Below, one piece after another: positions 25,386 to 37,709 of a DNA stretch of 64,000 nucleotides. The stretch is taken from the NCBI RefSeq assembly GCF_025698545.1, contig NC_068569.1:744001-808000 (forward strand). The letters run 5' to 3'. The notes beneath the pieces are model-generated. The model was given only the letters and a program-made list of their open reading frames with translations, was not told the DNA's origin and ran no database searches. Position numbers and translations under genes: made by a program. Within the stretch, counting starts at the first letter, position 1. Every line of letters starts with the position of its first letter. This stretch comes from Gossypium raimondii. Its lineage: Eukaryota > Streptophyta > Magnoliopsida > Malvales > Malvaceae.

Positions 25386-25936
25386 TTTTAGTGACAAGAA
25401 GAATAATAAGCAGTAGGCTTAATTATGACTTTGCGGCAAATAATAGGCGTATTATTTAAATAACCCTAAAGTAGCCCTAACATTTATGGATTGCCTATTT
25501 TTTTTTGATAATATGGATTACGTATATTTTAAATAAAGAAATAAAATTATCTTCTATTAATTGGTTTTGCTTTTTATTATTTAATAGTGTAAGCATCTGA
25601 CGTGTTTTAATATTTTCCTTTTAAGTTTTTATTTATATTTGATATCAATAACTTTTTTGTTAAAATTGAATTAAATGCAAGTTTAAAGTATTTAAATTTT
25701 ATTTGAATTTAAAAATAAATTAATCATATTTTAATTATATAGTACAACCTATGGCATTAATTAAAAATAAATTAATAAACAAATTTAAATTAATTATTGC
25801 AAATTTAAATTTGCATGTTTCATTCTTTAAAGATAAAAAAGATTTCGACCAACCTATGCAAACGTGGAAATTGGTCAAACCAATGTAATCCGGAACAAGA
25901 AAGGAAAAAGATATATGAATTAGTGATGTAGTCCTT
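25386..25936. other. Spacer upstream of the RING pseudogene
   Basis: Beyond about 25500 the DNA is AT-rich. The small frame at 25735-25971 has no family resemblance. Nothing else was seen. Confidence 0.4.
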
Positions 25937-26842
25937 GGGCAATTTACCAATAAAAGTCTTTTTTTTTTCAAAAATTATCGAAATGGGCTTATTTTTAATT
26001 ATTTTCCGAAATTATCTTTTTTCGGGGAAATCACGTCCACATCAATAGCGATGTCGAGTGCAGCGTCGAAATCGCGTCCAAGTCGGTAGCGAGATCTTGA
26101 CGTGGAAGGAAATCGCGCTTTCAAGGAAGCGATTTCCTTCCACATCAAGATCTCGCTACCGACGTGACACGATTTCGGCCCTCGCGTGAACAGTACCCAA
26201 TGGTCAAAAAAATAAAATATCCGGGCCCATTTCGATAAATTTTAAAAATATAGGGCTTTTTTGGTATTTTGAAAAAATAAATTTTGAATCTTTTATTTTT
26301 TTAATCAATTAACTCTTCAATATTACATCAATAGCAACAAGTACAAAAAAAATTCAAAATTGTTACCAACAAGATTTGAACCAAGATACTAAGGAAAAGA
26401 GCAAGCATCTTAACCAACTAAGCTAAACTAATTAATTAACATATTATAGAAATATTGTTATTATCTTAATTATATTAATTACGTTCTAACGATTTATCAG
26501 ACCTATTTCATACACATGTCAAATCAGAAAAAATAATACAACAATTATGTAAAAAATCCGGTGTTTACTTCAAATAAATAAGGAAAATAATGATTTGAAT
26601 GTTTCAAAATTCAATTTTAAACAGAAAAAATCAAAATTTAGGGGCAAAAAAGAATCTTTTTCGATGAAAACTGCGGCAAACCGCCTTCTGTTTGTTTGTC
26701 ACAGTGATCTCGAAAAGTTATTCGAAATCAAAAAAAAAATCGTCTTAATCGGACAACCGAGCTAAAAGTTATGACCTTTCAAAGTTTTCCAAGCTAAAAA
26801 ACATAAACTGTTGATCCACGTCAACAAATCGCGTCCTCGTAG
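25937..26842 (-). mobile_element. Non-autonomous element with tRNA-like body, copy 1 (truncated)
   Basis: The first 340 bp (25937-26276) form a foldback cassette: GGGCAATTTACCAATAAAAG at one end and, inverted at the other, CAAAATACCAAAAAAGCCC. A GC-rich centre carries repeated CGCGTCCA and GACGTGGA words. The body follows in reverse orientation, with a tRNA-like segment at about 26365-26437, then a segment (26640-26810) matching 34335-34500 of copy 2 inverted. The end at 26842 stops inside the far arm, so the element is truncated there. No protein-coding capacity. Confidence 0.75.
26082..26163. repeat. 35-bp near-perfect inverted repeat
   Basis: Arms at 26082-26116 and 26129-26163 agree at 34 of 35 positions when one is inverted, with a 12-base loop. 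The arms contain GGTAGCGAGATCTTGA and GGAAGGAAATCGC. It lies in the GC-rich centre of copy 1. Confidence 0.9.
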
Positions 26843-27703
26843 GCATATAATTAGTAGCTGATTTTTCTTGAGTTTTTAATTACATATAATGATGAAAGTG
26901 ATATGCGCTTACTTGGCATAGTGTCGTTGTTTTAACTTTTACGCAATCTTATTCGAAACATTCATGCCACATCAGCATATATTCTATTAAAATCATACCA
27001 CGAAATCATATAAAAAAATTATATTTGTTTAAAAAAGTAACTGAATTATTAAGTAATTGCTAAAATAATTTTTAAAGCTTAATTATGACATGCGACGCAG
27101 AAACGATAACATATACCTATCGTAATTACGGCCATCTCGATATTATCAAATATAATTATTCAAAATAGTAGTAATTTTATATTTCAAGCTATATGGCTTG
27201 GTTCTTTGCTTGATTGCCATGGATGGGAAAGTCTTTGCTGGAATCATGCATGTGCTACTTGGAGATAAATGGGGTGCCACTAGTAACCGGCTTTGTTCTA
27301 TTTAGTTCTTTGTGCGTAAGGCTTACTCTTCTTTTTATTTACCCAGAAAAAAATATGAACTTCAAAAAAGAAAAAAAAACCCAGAACCAAGTCCCTTTCA
27401 TAACATTGGGTGAATAAATATCACTACATAATAATGAAAAAATATACTTGTAAAATTACACAACATCAACATCGAACTTCATCAGCAATACCACGTAGAC
27501 GAATAGAAGTGAACACAAAGATACTAGGGTTGTTGGTCTTAGGTCCCAATCTGTGTTACAAAACATATAAATTCCTCGAGACATAAACTGATATCATGCA
27601 CATGTATGGCCTCCGACATCTCTTTTTTCTCTTTGGTTATATACACAATAGCCAACTTGAAGGAGAGACAGCATTTACCGGAATAAAAAGATCCGAAAAT
27701 GAA
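26843..27703. other. Spacer and CESA1 3' flank
   Basis: AT-rich DNA. The 200-300 bp next to 27703 are probably the CESA1 3' UTR. The frame at 27214-27417 shows no family resemblance. Confidence 0.45.
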
Positions 27704-30700
27704 CTAACAGTTGATGCCACATTGACCATTAGCGGCAGCTTTTGTAGCTTCTGAGGTGAAGGGGTCGATACGCACCCACAGCAATGAGAAGATGGAAGCA
27801 AGAAGTATAGACCACACGATGACAATTGTAGGGGTACGATTTTGACGACCCACCAAACCTTTCAAGAAAGGATACAAATGAGCAATCACCCAGATGGCAA
27901 AGAAAAGCTTGCCAAAAAGAGGACCCCAGGATTGGTAACCACTGTTTATAGCATACGACACGCCGGCCACAATGCCCACCAGGTTGATAATGAGTACTGT
28001 GGTTGGAGGAATGAGAAGTGATGTCCATTTGAAAACATAAAGTTCGGCAAAATCGCCATCATCATCAGACGCCTTTGAAGTGACAGTGAAGTTGGTATCT
28101 ATTCCAGCAAGCACTTTCAGAAGACCCTGGAAAACAGCAAAGAGATGAGCTGATGTCCCACCAATGACCCAGAATTGTTCATTTCTCCACCAGTCTTCGA
28201 TACTGACACCACTCCACCTAAGCTCAAGTATTCCAGTGGCAAAAATGGAGACGAAAAGGAGAATGAACCACATGCTAGCAAAGTTGCTTATCTGCAAAAA
28301 GATTGGAGGAAGAACATACATCAGTGTCAGAGGAAATAGTTTTTAGAGGGCTACAGGGGTAGAAATCAGTTTCAAAGGAAAAAGGGAAGCTCTAGTAATC
28401 ACTTACCTCAGGAATGATAAATTTTCCTGTCAGAAGGCAAAAGGCAGGAAGCATACAATAAGCAAGCAAAGGAATAGAGGTGAGGGGGTAAACAATGGTG
28501 TTAATGTATGCCAGTCTCTCCAGAAGCCTCAATCTTCCTTTGTAACCATACCATATGGGGCAATGTCTACTCAGCAAAATCTCAATAGAACCCAAGGCCC
28601 ATCGAAGCACTTGGTTCAGACGATCAGAAAGATTGATAGGAGCAGATCCCTTAAATGCTGGACGAGGAGGCATGCAATAGATTGATATCCACCCACGAGC
28701 ATGCATCTTAAAACCAGTCAAAATATCTTCTGTAACAGAACCATAAATCCATCCAATCTAGTGACAAGAGGGAAAAAAAAAAAAAGGGTTAACACATATA
28801 AAAAGGGAAACCAGGTAAGGGCACTACTAAAGGCCATGATACTTCACAACTGACCTCCTTGCCCCATTCAGTCTTGTCCTCGTATCCACAACTAATAACA
28901 TGGATTGCTTCTTTTAAAAGTGTTGCAGGATTGGTTGATGGTGGAATGCCTCCTTGTTCCATGAAGGTAGCAGCAATAAATACCGGGGACTGACCAAATC
29001 GCTTCTCTAGTCTCTTCTGAGACATGAGAAGAGATCTTTCTTCCTCATATCCTGCAGAAAATAATAAATGAAATTGAGACCAGTCAGACCATGGGCAATA
29101 CTTTTATACAAACTGCATGATCTTGAATAATGTTGATTCTGGAAAAATATGATATAATAAAAATTTTAAGACAGCCACGCTGAAAAGGGAAGAACCCACA
29201 CTGTATCATATGCAATATAGAATGATAGGATCTAGTACTATATTAGAGATAAAAATCAGAAAGTAATAGAGTAGTTTCGACCAAAAGCCCACCTTCTACA
29301 CCCTCCTCAATGTCTTCCATATTGAAAATAGGGATGGTCGATTCAGTTCTCTTAGCTGCCCTCTTCTTGTCAATGTATTTTTTATTCCCACTCTTTCCCT
29401 TCTTTCTTGAACCACAACAACTCTTAACAATAATATTTGGTTCCAAATCTGCTTCTGTCAGAACCGGATCATACCCATATAGAGCTTGCCTGTTGAAACA
29501 GCAACCAGTTCCCACATAGACAGGACCTTGGATGCCATCTAACCCTTTCAAGTTAATCTGCAAAATACAAGCACAAAATGAACTACCATCCCCCGTTAAC
29601 TAGTAATTTGAAACAAGTTCTATAATGAAGCCAAATTAACGGGTCATACATCAAAGAACACAATATTCCTATTGGCATATCGATCGTGCAAGTCAATGCC
29701 ATCAAAACGTTGAGGGAACTGCACATAGCACGTCTTCCTTCCATAGGCAGGATCCATCATGAAACACATTGCTTCTTTAAGAGCTTTACTGTTATTGAAG
29801 TAGTGATCACAATCGACATTCAACAAATATGCCCCATTGGTAAGAACAGCTGAAACTCGAATCTGAGGATCAAAAGATGCCCAGGTTAGAAAATGAAACA
29901 GACAATCGCCCTACCAAGTTGCAAGGGCAGAAGGTCTAAAACGATTTTCCTGACAAAAAACTGGCCCATATGTCTACACGACACATTCCTTAGTAAACAA
30001 TATCCAGCAAAGGAACCAAGGAAGGATTATTGCAAAGGTATGCAACTGACTATAAATATTATGCTCTAAAACATTTCGGTTAGATGCAGTCCCGGAAAAA
30101 GACCAGAGGACATCTGTGACTGCTTAAGAGATACATAGTGAAATTGAAAAAGGGCAGAGAATTGCATACCAAAGCATTCATGGCTCCAGCTTTCTTGTGG
30201 TGTTGGAAGCCAGGTCGCTTCTCACGAGAAACATAGATAAGGCGAGGTAGCTCATTTCCATCAGTATCAAGCCCCCCACTATGACCTAGAAACACCTGTT
30301 GTTCAACAAAATTACATTAGAAAATAGAAAGAACCATGATAGTAAGTAATCACAGAACCAACTTTACTGGAATGCAACTCAGTTGAAGGATAATACCTGT
30401 ATCATTCCTGGATGATCTCTTGGGTTATTTCCAGGCCATGGTGTTCCATCCTGCATTGTCCAACCTTCTTCAGGCATTTTCTGAGCTTTGGCAACAAGGG
30501 CATTGATCCGCACCTTGAATTCTTCATATTCTCTCTGTCAAAAGAAAATTTCACCTTTCTCAATGTTAGAAAATGTGACATCTTTTTCCCATTTAATAGG
30601 AAATAGTGAGTGGAAGAAACATTTTTTTAGATTTTATTTTCTCACGTTCTAAAAATTTTCATTGTACTTGGGTTGGAACCCACTTAGGCCTATTGCGGAA

Positions 30701-33700
30701 TTCTTTCTTCAGTTTTTTATTTACTTATTTATGCAGTGTCTAACTGCAAAAAAATATACGAAGGTATGGACAGTTTCAAGCAAAGCTTACCAAGAAATAC
30801 CCACAAAAAGGACAGGAAATCATTTTAAGGTCTATTGTAAATTAATAAATATCTTAATAGGTCCAGGAATCAATGTTTAAGAAGGCACACATAAGCATAA
30901 TTAGGCATCTTTACACCGACCTTCATTGCACGACGCTCCTTGACAAAAGAAGGCTTTATCTTGTCCTTTAGATAATCAATCTTTTGAGCAAAATAAAACT
31001 CAGGAGCTCTAGGCTCTATACTGTGCTTCTTGCAGAAAGGCACCCACTTCCTTGCAAACTCTGCAGTTTCAGAGAGGGCTTCAAAAGTCAGCATAGCTGA
31101 ACCATCATCAGAAACATAGCAAGCTACTTTGTCCACAGGGTAATCCACCGCAAGGATTGACAAGACAGTGTTCGCTGTGATAAGCGGAGGCTCTTTGAGT
31201 GGATCCACTGTACTGACAAAAACATCTACAGGGGATAGCTGTGATGGTTCCCCATCCCGGTCATATCTAGAAAACAGAGCCAACCAATATTAATGTTATG
31301 ATAACAGACAACAGCACAAAAAATATACATAGGCAGACAAGAGCAAAGGATTTTTTCAGCCAAATATGAAACAAACCATCAGCGAGGTAATAGAACTGAC
31401 CTCAAAGCTAGCCTGTCAAGGTAGGTCTCACGATTAATGGGATACCATTTTGGAAACTGATCTAGAAGCCAAGATAAAGCAAACCAAATCTCACAGATAA
31501 CAGAAGTTAGCCACAATGGATATGCATCTTTCACTGGATGTGTTGCACGATATTGCAAGAAAAAGCCCAAAATGATGAGACGGAGAATGATGACAACACG
31601 ATAAGGGGTCAGGTGAGACGAAGAAATAGGCACCACACGACTCAAAGGTTGACGAGCATCATCAGCCCTGTGGAACAAGAACCATCAAACTTCAAAATCA
31701 AATGCATAGATGACATCAACTGAGTAAAAAATCATTCCAATTATGACTACAAAGTCAAAAGGAATGGACACAACTTGCATCTAGAGATAGAAATATAAAA
31801 AAAGTGACAATACTCCAAATTAAAATTTGACCAAAAAATTAAGTATGAAAAAACAAAATTAAAGATTGAAAAAATAAACTTAATGTAACTTATATGGTCA
31901 TTTAGATATATAAAAACACTCAATGGAACATGGTAAACTAATTTAAATTCTATTCCAGACAAGATAAGCTCACATTTGCAATTCATCCCCATTCGAACCA
32001 GTTCCTTCTATATCTCCCTTCCCTTCAGGGTATCTATTGTTCATATGCATCACATTTTTCTCCTGTTTGAGTTTCCAACTTTCAACCCTTTCCTTCCAAT
32101 CAACATTCCCAAGGCCATAAGAATTCAAGTCCTTTGTTGGATCCACAATTCTCACCGGGACTACAAGAACAGATGACATATAATTGAGATAATAAACACT
32201 TCAAAAAGGGGGAAAAGAAAAATCTCGTAAACAAACCCAATGACTTAATTACCTGGTTGCCTTGGGTCAACATAAGGAGAAGAACTAACATTCTTTTCAG
32301 AAGGACCCAAAGGACCTGATGTCGTTCGCACCGATCGATTGTCCGGTGTAGCAATTTCTCCAGAAACCTGAAAATGTTGGCCTATCAGTTAGAAAAATGA
32401 CCATTTAAGTAGCAGAAATCATAAATCTCATGGTATTAATCAGCAGAGAATATATTAGCAAAGCTAGTCACTTCCCCAAATACAAAAGGCTTTTCTTATG
32501 ATTTAACCAAACCATGTTGGGCTATACATGAGAATTAAAAGGCTGATGATAGCAAGATTGCAATGCTACAAAACCAAGCAAGAATGAAATGATTTTGCCA
32601 ATTAAATCTAAGTAGGAGAAACCATAATGTATGACTTGAGTTTTCCAACTTTGAAACGGAAACTCAGGAATTGAACAGCACAGCTTGATCACCAAGTAGA
32701 TAGATGAAAGGGTACTAAAAGATGAAACAGATAATCGCATCTTTGCAAACTCCATAACATGAATAGGTACAGAAGCACATAAAACGCCTACCGTATGGCC
32801 ATTGGTTAGAAGAGGGATTGGTTGTTGAGATTCATGTCTCGAGGATGAAGAAAGATCCACATCTTCACCCTGCCATTGCCTCCTAGCCTTACTGAGTCCT
32901 TGAGCATAATCAAACTCATTCTCCAAGTCATCAACATCTTCCTCATCATCATCTCCCTCCACTCTAGGACTCCCTGAAATATTCAGAAATTACTTACTTC
33001 ACACATGATATAAAAATCTTAGAAGCCAAATCATAAAACGAAATTCCTAAGAAAACAAAAAAACCTTTATGCCTCTTGTATCTAGTCTTGCACTGGGGAC
33101 AACACTGAGTCCCATCTTTCCGTTCATACTCATAACAAGGCCGGCAAACTGGGAAGGCACACTCATTGCAAGCAACGAACACATCACCGGCAGCACCAAC
33201 TCCAACATTATCACCACAGATCTGACATGTCTGCCCATTCAAATTCTTTAGCGGTTTGGGCTGCATTCAGAAAGGACAATTAACGCAGTTAGAAATCTTC
33301 TGAAAATTTGCAGTTGAACCAAATAAAACCATATGCTTAAATATAAAACCAAATAGCCACAGCAAATCATCGAATGACCAGACTCTACAGATGAGTGTCT
33401 AGAATAAAAATCAGAACCAAATCTCAAGATCTGATTATGTTCACTAACCAATCATTCAATTCCTCAGTCAATAAGCTTCAAAGTAAAGAATTGAATTTAC
33501 TTTCACTCAAATGACCGTTAGATCTTAACAACTATGAACTTTTTAAGTCCTTTTCTATGATAACAAAACTCAGATCTTAACATCACACTATTAGAATAAG
33601 TAAAAAATGATAAAAGAAAAATCAAACTAGAATAATGAAATAAGAAATGAGACAAACCCCACTATCAGAATCATGGCGAATCCGAACCAACTGGTTAGTC

Positions 33701-33738
33701 CGGTGAGAACCGGCCACCATTCCAGCACTTGCTTCCAT
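27704..33738 (-). CDS. CESA1: Cellulose synthase catalytic subunit, primary-wall CESA1 type (1083 aa)
   Basis: Plasma-membrane glycosyltransferase (GT2) that makes beta-1,4-glucan from UDP-glucose in the primary-wall rosette complex. Fourteen exons join into 1084 codons including TAG: 33738-33658, 33260-33065, 32973-32792, 32367-32253, 32160-31974, 31667-31401, 31266-30921, 30534-30397, 30295-30170, 29862-29650, 29557-29293, 29051-28855, 28757-28407, 28291-27704. The N-terminal RING-like zinc finger has eight cysteines (C39, C42, C58, C61, C66, C69, C81, C84). Catalytic motifs are intact: DDG 396-398, DCD 563-565, TED 780-782, QVLRW 820-824, and FTVTSK at 956-961. Two transmembrane helices precede the catalytic loop and the rest follow it. 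The N-terminus ([20 protein letters not shown]) and the [12 protein letters not shown] segment are CESA1-type. The C-terminus ends in CGINC. Paralogue call is by recalled similarity to Arabidopsis CESA1 (1081 aa). Confidence 0.95.
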
Positions 33739-34117
33739 TATATTGTTATTACAGATCAAAAGGGAAGGGTATTAAATGAAAAATATAGATATTAAGAGAA
33801 GTGAGAAAAAGCTGTCGGCAATTTCTCCCCTTCAACAAGCCGTCTCCATCTTCCCCATACTCATTCCAGCTATTGTGTGGGCTTAATGGGTTGTCCCTTT
33901 TATCACTTATTTTTTTCTAATTATTTAGTATTTTATTATTTTCTATGATGTAACAAATTTTACCGGGTGAACCAGTTGCTATCTCCCTCCCCCTACTACC
34001 TAACACTGCTCGGCTTTGCTGATTTTGTCATTACGGCTCGGCTGCCTCAGCTTTATAGCCTCCTTTGACTTTTTAATTAAAAACTTCTTTATTACATTTA
34101 ATTTCAATGATAAATTA
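33739..34117 (-). promoter_or_regulatory. CESA1 leader and proximal promoter
   Basis: Upstream of the CESA1 ATG, the first 150 bp include pyrimidine-rich minus-strand sequence typical of a leader. Further out is a C/T-rich plus-strand patch (33975-34060). No TATA element was clear. The promoter is cut short by the transposon starting at 34118. Confidence 0.4.
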
Positions 34118-35189
34118 GGGTAAATTATACATAAAAGTCCTTTTTTTTTAAATTTATCGAAATTGCCCGGTATTTTATTATTTACCGGAATGGGCCATTT
34201 TCCCCGAAATTACGTCCACGTCAGTGCGATGTCAGGGGATGTGTCAGCAAATCGCGTTCACGTCAGCGCGATTACTTATGTGGCAACAAATCGCGTCCAC
34301 GTAAGCGCGATTTGCTGACGTGGAAGTAATAATTCATTAACAGTTTGTGTTTTTTAGCTTGGAAAACTTTGAAAGGTCATAACTTTTGGCTCGGTTGTCT
34401 GATTGAGACGATTTTTTTTTCGAATAACTTTTCGTGATCTACGCGCTGACAAACAACCGAAGGTGGTTTGCCGCAGTTTTCGTCGAAAAAGATCCTTTTT
34501 TACCTCTAAATTTTGATTTTTTCGGTTTAAAATTGAATTTTGAAACATTCAAATCATTATTTTCCTTATTTATTTGAAGTAAACACCGGATTTTTTTTTA
34601 CAGAATTGTTGTATTATTTTTTCTGATTTGACACGTGTATGGAATAGGTCCGATAAATCGTTAGAACGTAAATAATATAATTAAGATAATAACAGTATTT
34701 TTATAATATGTTAATTAATTAGTTTAGCTTAGTTGGTTAATATGCTTGCTTTTTCCCTTAGTACCTTGGTTCAAATCTTATTGTCAATAAATTTGAATCT
34801 TTTTGTACTTGTTGCATTTATTTTTTAATCAATTAACTCTTCAATACTATATTAATATATATTATTAGTACAATAGTATACACGGATTGACAATTTGAGC
34901 TACAATATTATGAATATTAACTACAATACATAATTTGAGCTACATATTACAGTAATACATTAATATGTATTATTAGGAGCAAAATACTAAAAAAAGGGGC
35001 AAATTACACATAAAAGTCCTATTTTTTTAAAATTTACGCTGACGTGGACGCGATTTGCTGACACGCCCCCTGACATCGCGCTGACGTGGATGCAATTTCG
35101 GGGAAAATGGCCCATTCCGGTAAATAATAAAATATCGGGCCCATTTCGGTAAATTTTTAAAAAATAGGCCTTTTTTGGTATTTTGCCCC
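34118..35189 (+). mobile_element. Non-autonomous element with GC-palindromic ends and tRNA-like body, copy 2 (most complete)
   Basis: An 8-bp direct repeat ATAAATTA flanks it (34110-34117 and 35190-35197). The left arm starts GGGTAAATTATACATAAAAG. The right arm, inverted, starts GGGGCAAAATACC. About 160 bp of arm match, including GGAATGGGCCATTTTCCCC and repeated CGCGATTTGCTGACGTGG words. A copy of the left terminus recurs internally at 34997-35038, so the right part (34997-35189) looks like a self-contained foldback. The body (34331-34996) contains the tRNA-like segment and is shared, in inverted orientation, with copies 1 and 3. No transposase frame. An 8-bp duplication suggests hAT, while the long arms resemble Mutator-like elements, so the superfamily is open. 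Confidence 0.75.
34723..34790 (+). other. tRNA-like segment with pol III A- and B-box matches
   Basis: TTAGCTTAGTTGG (34724-34736) fits the A-box consensus TRGCNNAGYNGG. GGTTCAAATCT (34768-34778) fits the B-box GGTTCGANTCC with two deviations. Spacing is about 32 bp, as in a tRNA body. The acceptor stem cannot be formed cleanly, so it is not called a tRNA gene. Corresponding segments occur inverted near 26365-26437 and 49395-49465. Confidence 0.5.
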
Positions 35190-35760
35190 ATAAATTACAC
35201 CTAAGGTCAATAAATTATTAATAAATTTATGTTTTAATCATTTAACTTCAAAAATTACAAATGATCCACTAAACTATTTGAAATTTTTCATTTAAGTCAC
35301 TAAACTGTTCATAAGTTTTAATTTAAGTCACTGAGCCACTAAGGGTTTTTTTTTTTTTTAAATCTGGATAGCAAGTTCCAAACGTGAATCGACGATTGGT
35401 ATGACGAATCTATACCCATCACAAGTAGAAAAATATACCTTAGATTTAAATCGATCTGACAGTTAATGTTAAAAACCGAATAAGAAAGTTGTTTAGATTT
35501 TGGTTCACAAATATATGACATTCAAAGATATTTCATGAATTTTTTTTAACTATAGAAGAAAAAGGGAATGAGAACTTTTAATTGGTGCAGGCGGTGCAAA
35601 CAGAAAATGCCATACAACACTAGGTTATGACAACTCAATGACTTAAATGAAAACTTTCAAATAGTTCAGTGACCATTTTGTAACTTTTTAAAGTTATGTG
35701 ACCAAAACATAAACTTATTAATAGTTTAATGACTTTGGGTGTAGTTTACCTTAATCTCAA
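35190..35760. mobile_element. MITE with about 130-bp inverted ends, abutting copy 2
   Basis: The left end (TAAATTACACCTAAGGTCA, ATTATTAATAAATTTATG, then CACTAAACTATTTGAAA) matches the reverse complement of the right end (TAAACTACACCCAAAGTCA, CTATTAATAAGTTTATG, then CACTGAACTATTTGAAAG). The internal part is unrelated spacer with no coding capacity. Its left terminus coincides with one copy of the ATAAATTA duplication of the neighbouring element. Confidence 0.7.
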
Positions 35761-37709
35761 ATATGTACAAAATATGATATTCATAGATGTTTTTAACCAA
35801 CTAGTGTTGGACAACGATAAGGCATATTGCAGTCTCGTGAAGAGAGCTTGGGTTCGAATCTTGGAAACAACATTGTTAAGAGGAGTAACTATGAACTCCA
35901 AAAAAGATTAATCTTCATAGACCATATAACAAACATGATAGCTTCAACTTGTAAAAATTAAAACCTAAATTATAAACACTAATTATAAAAAATCAAAATT
36001 AAACCTGAACACTAAATCGAATAAATTTATGTTGTAAAAGAGTAAACATAAACATGTAAATCATGTAAAAAATTGTAGTAAGTAATTTGTAGAAATTAAA
36101 ACATAAATTAGAGATCAAATTGATATAACTGAAAAATGCGTAGGACTTAAAAATAAAATTAATCTAAATAGAATTAAATTTTGAATAAATCATATAATAA
36201 TTTTAAAATTAGCCTTAAAAGTAAAATTTAAAAGCCTCTTAAAAGTGCGTTCCTTGGTTACCAAAAAAGTGTATTCCTATAATATAATATGTATGATTTC
36301 ATAGGTAACAATTTTACATGTTGTAATTTCTTTTTTTTAATTTTATTTTTCTGAAAAAGAATTTATTTTCTACAGTTATTCTCGTATTTTTATTAGCAAA
36401 TCTAATAGATGATTTATTATTAGTCGTGAACAAATTAAAGAATAGGATTATAGATATTCCAAACCCTCGTGTAATTTACAATTATATAGTTTATCATTTG
36501 TAATTTAAAAATTTATATTTAGTTATCTTTTATATGCTTACAAACCAAAGATATATGAGATAATTCATCTATATTAATTTACACTCAGAACTAGCCGTTT
36601 AGCTTAGCCACACGGCTCTTCACCCCTTTTTACTATTTGCTTACCAACCCGGTAATATTGTTACACGTGTTCAGCTGACACTTAACCACTTTCCTTCACG
36701 GAAATGGACAACTTACACATTATACAACGTTTTTCCTTGCTGGCAATAGCCTGTTCTTAAAAGTACCGGTTATTGCCGGTACTCCGCATCTGCCACTCCT
36801 TTGCCTGTCGGTGGACTCAATAGTCTATACTCCTCCAAGTTCTTAATTTTACAGGATTTCAACTCATTCCGAATTTACAAATATACCCTCTACCTTATGG
36901 TGCGAGAAGTGTTTTTTTTTTCTGTTAAACTCACAGTGGAATTATTTTCAACTTTTTTCTAATTTAATAATTTTTTTTTAAATTTCATTGATGAAAGTAT
37001 TTTGATTAATTGAATCAATTAATATTTTATTTTATTTTTTCATAAACAATTCTAACAAACCATTAGAATTTAAAATAATATAAAGAAAAATACAAGTCAA
37101 GACAGCCAATGTTGGGGCTTTCACAAAAGCAAATTAGTGAAAATAGTAACTAGAAATATGCCAGTAATAAATAACTACGGTACTATGTTTCATCATTTGG
37201 TTCTTGTGATTTGAGAACTGATGGTATTTTTTCTTTCAAAACACCACACACATAAAAGTAAAACACAAGTATTTAACAACAATCATAACTGGTGCTCATT
37301 GAAAATTATTACTAACAACAAAATACATCAATGAAAGTAAGTTACAAAGAATTTCCCAGTTTACTCTAAAAAAAAAAATTCCCAGTCTAAATACCATCCT
37401 CAAGAAGTCAAAATTGCAAGAATCATACCTCTTTCAATGAACAGTAACCCCAAAATCTGTTCATGCACAACGTATCTTCAAGGGTATAAGGAAACAGGAA
37501 GCATGAACCAATGAAAATCTAAAGATCACCAAAAGCTTGAACTCGAATGATCCGATTATTATAGGTATTCTCCCAGTTCTATAGTTAGAAAACCAACCAA
37601 TTATAGAACACAGGCATGGAATGTTAAACATACTGTTAATTACATTTAACATGCCACAATTGGATGACAGCCCAAACTATATTATTCAATGAGCTGAATG
37701 GTTATTTCA
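35761..37709. other. Spacer upstream of CESA1 and 3' flank of the PPR gene
   Basis: Mostly AT-rich. A GC-richer patch lies at 36590-36840, with ACACGTGT near 36663, but no frame is convincing. The last 250 bp are probably the PPR-gene 3' UTR. Confidence 0.4.

Noticed and set aside
26350-26440. tRNA gene on the minus strand
   Set aside because: A- and B-box words are present but the acceptor stem does not pair, and the segment is shared by three repeat copies.
29310-29519. Hydrophobic plus-strand frame
   Set aside because: It is antisense to a basic region of CESA1 exon 11; hydrophobic content reflects the complement of Lys/Arg codons.
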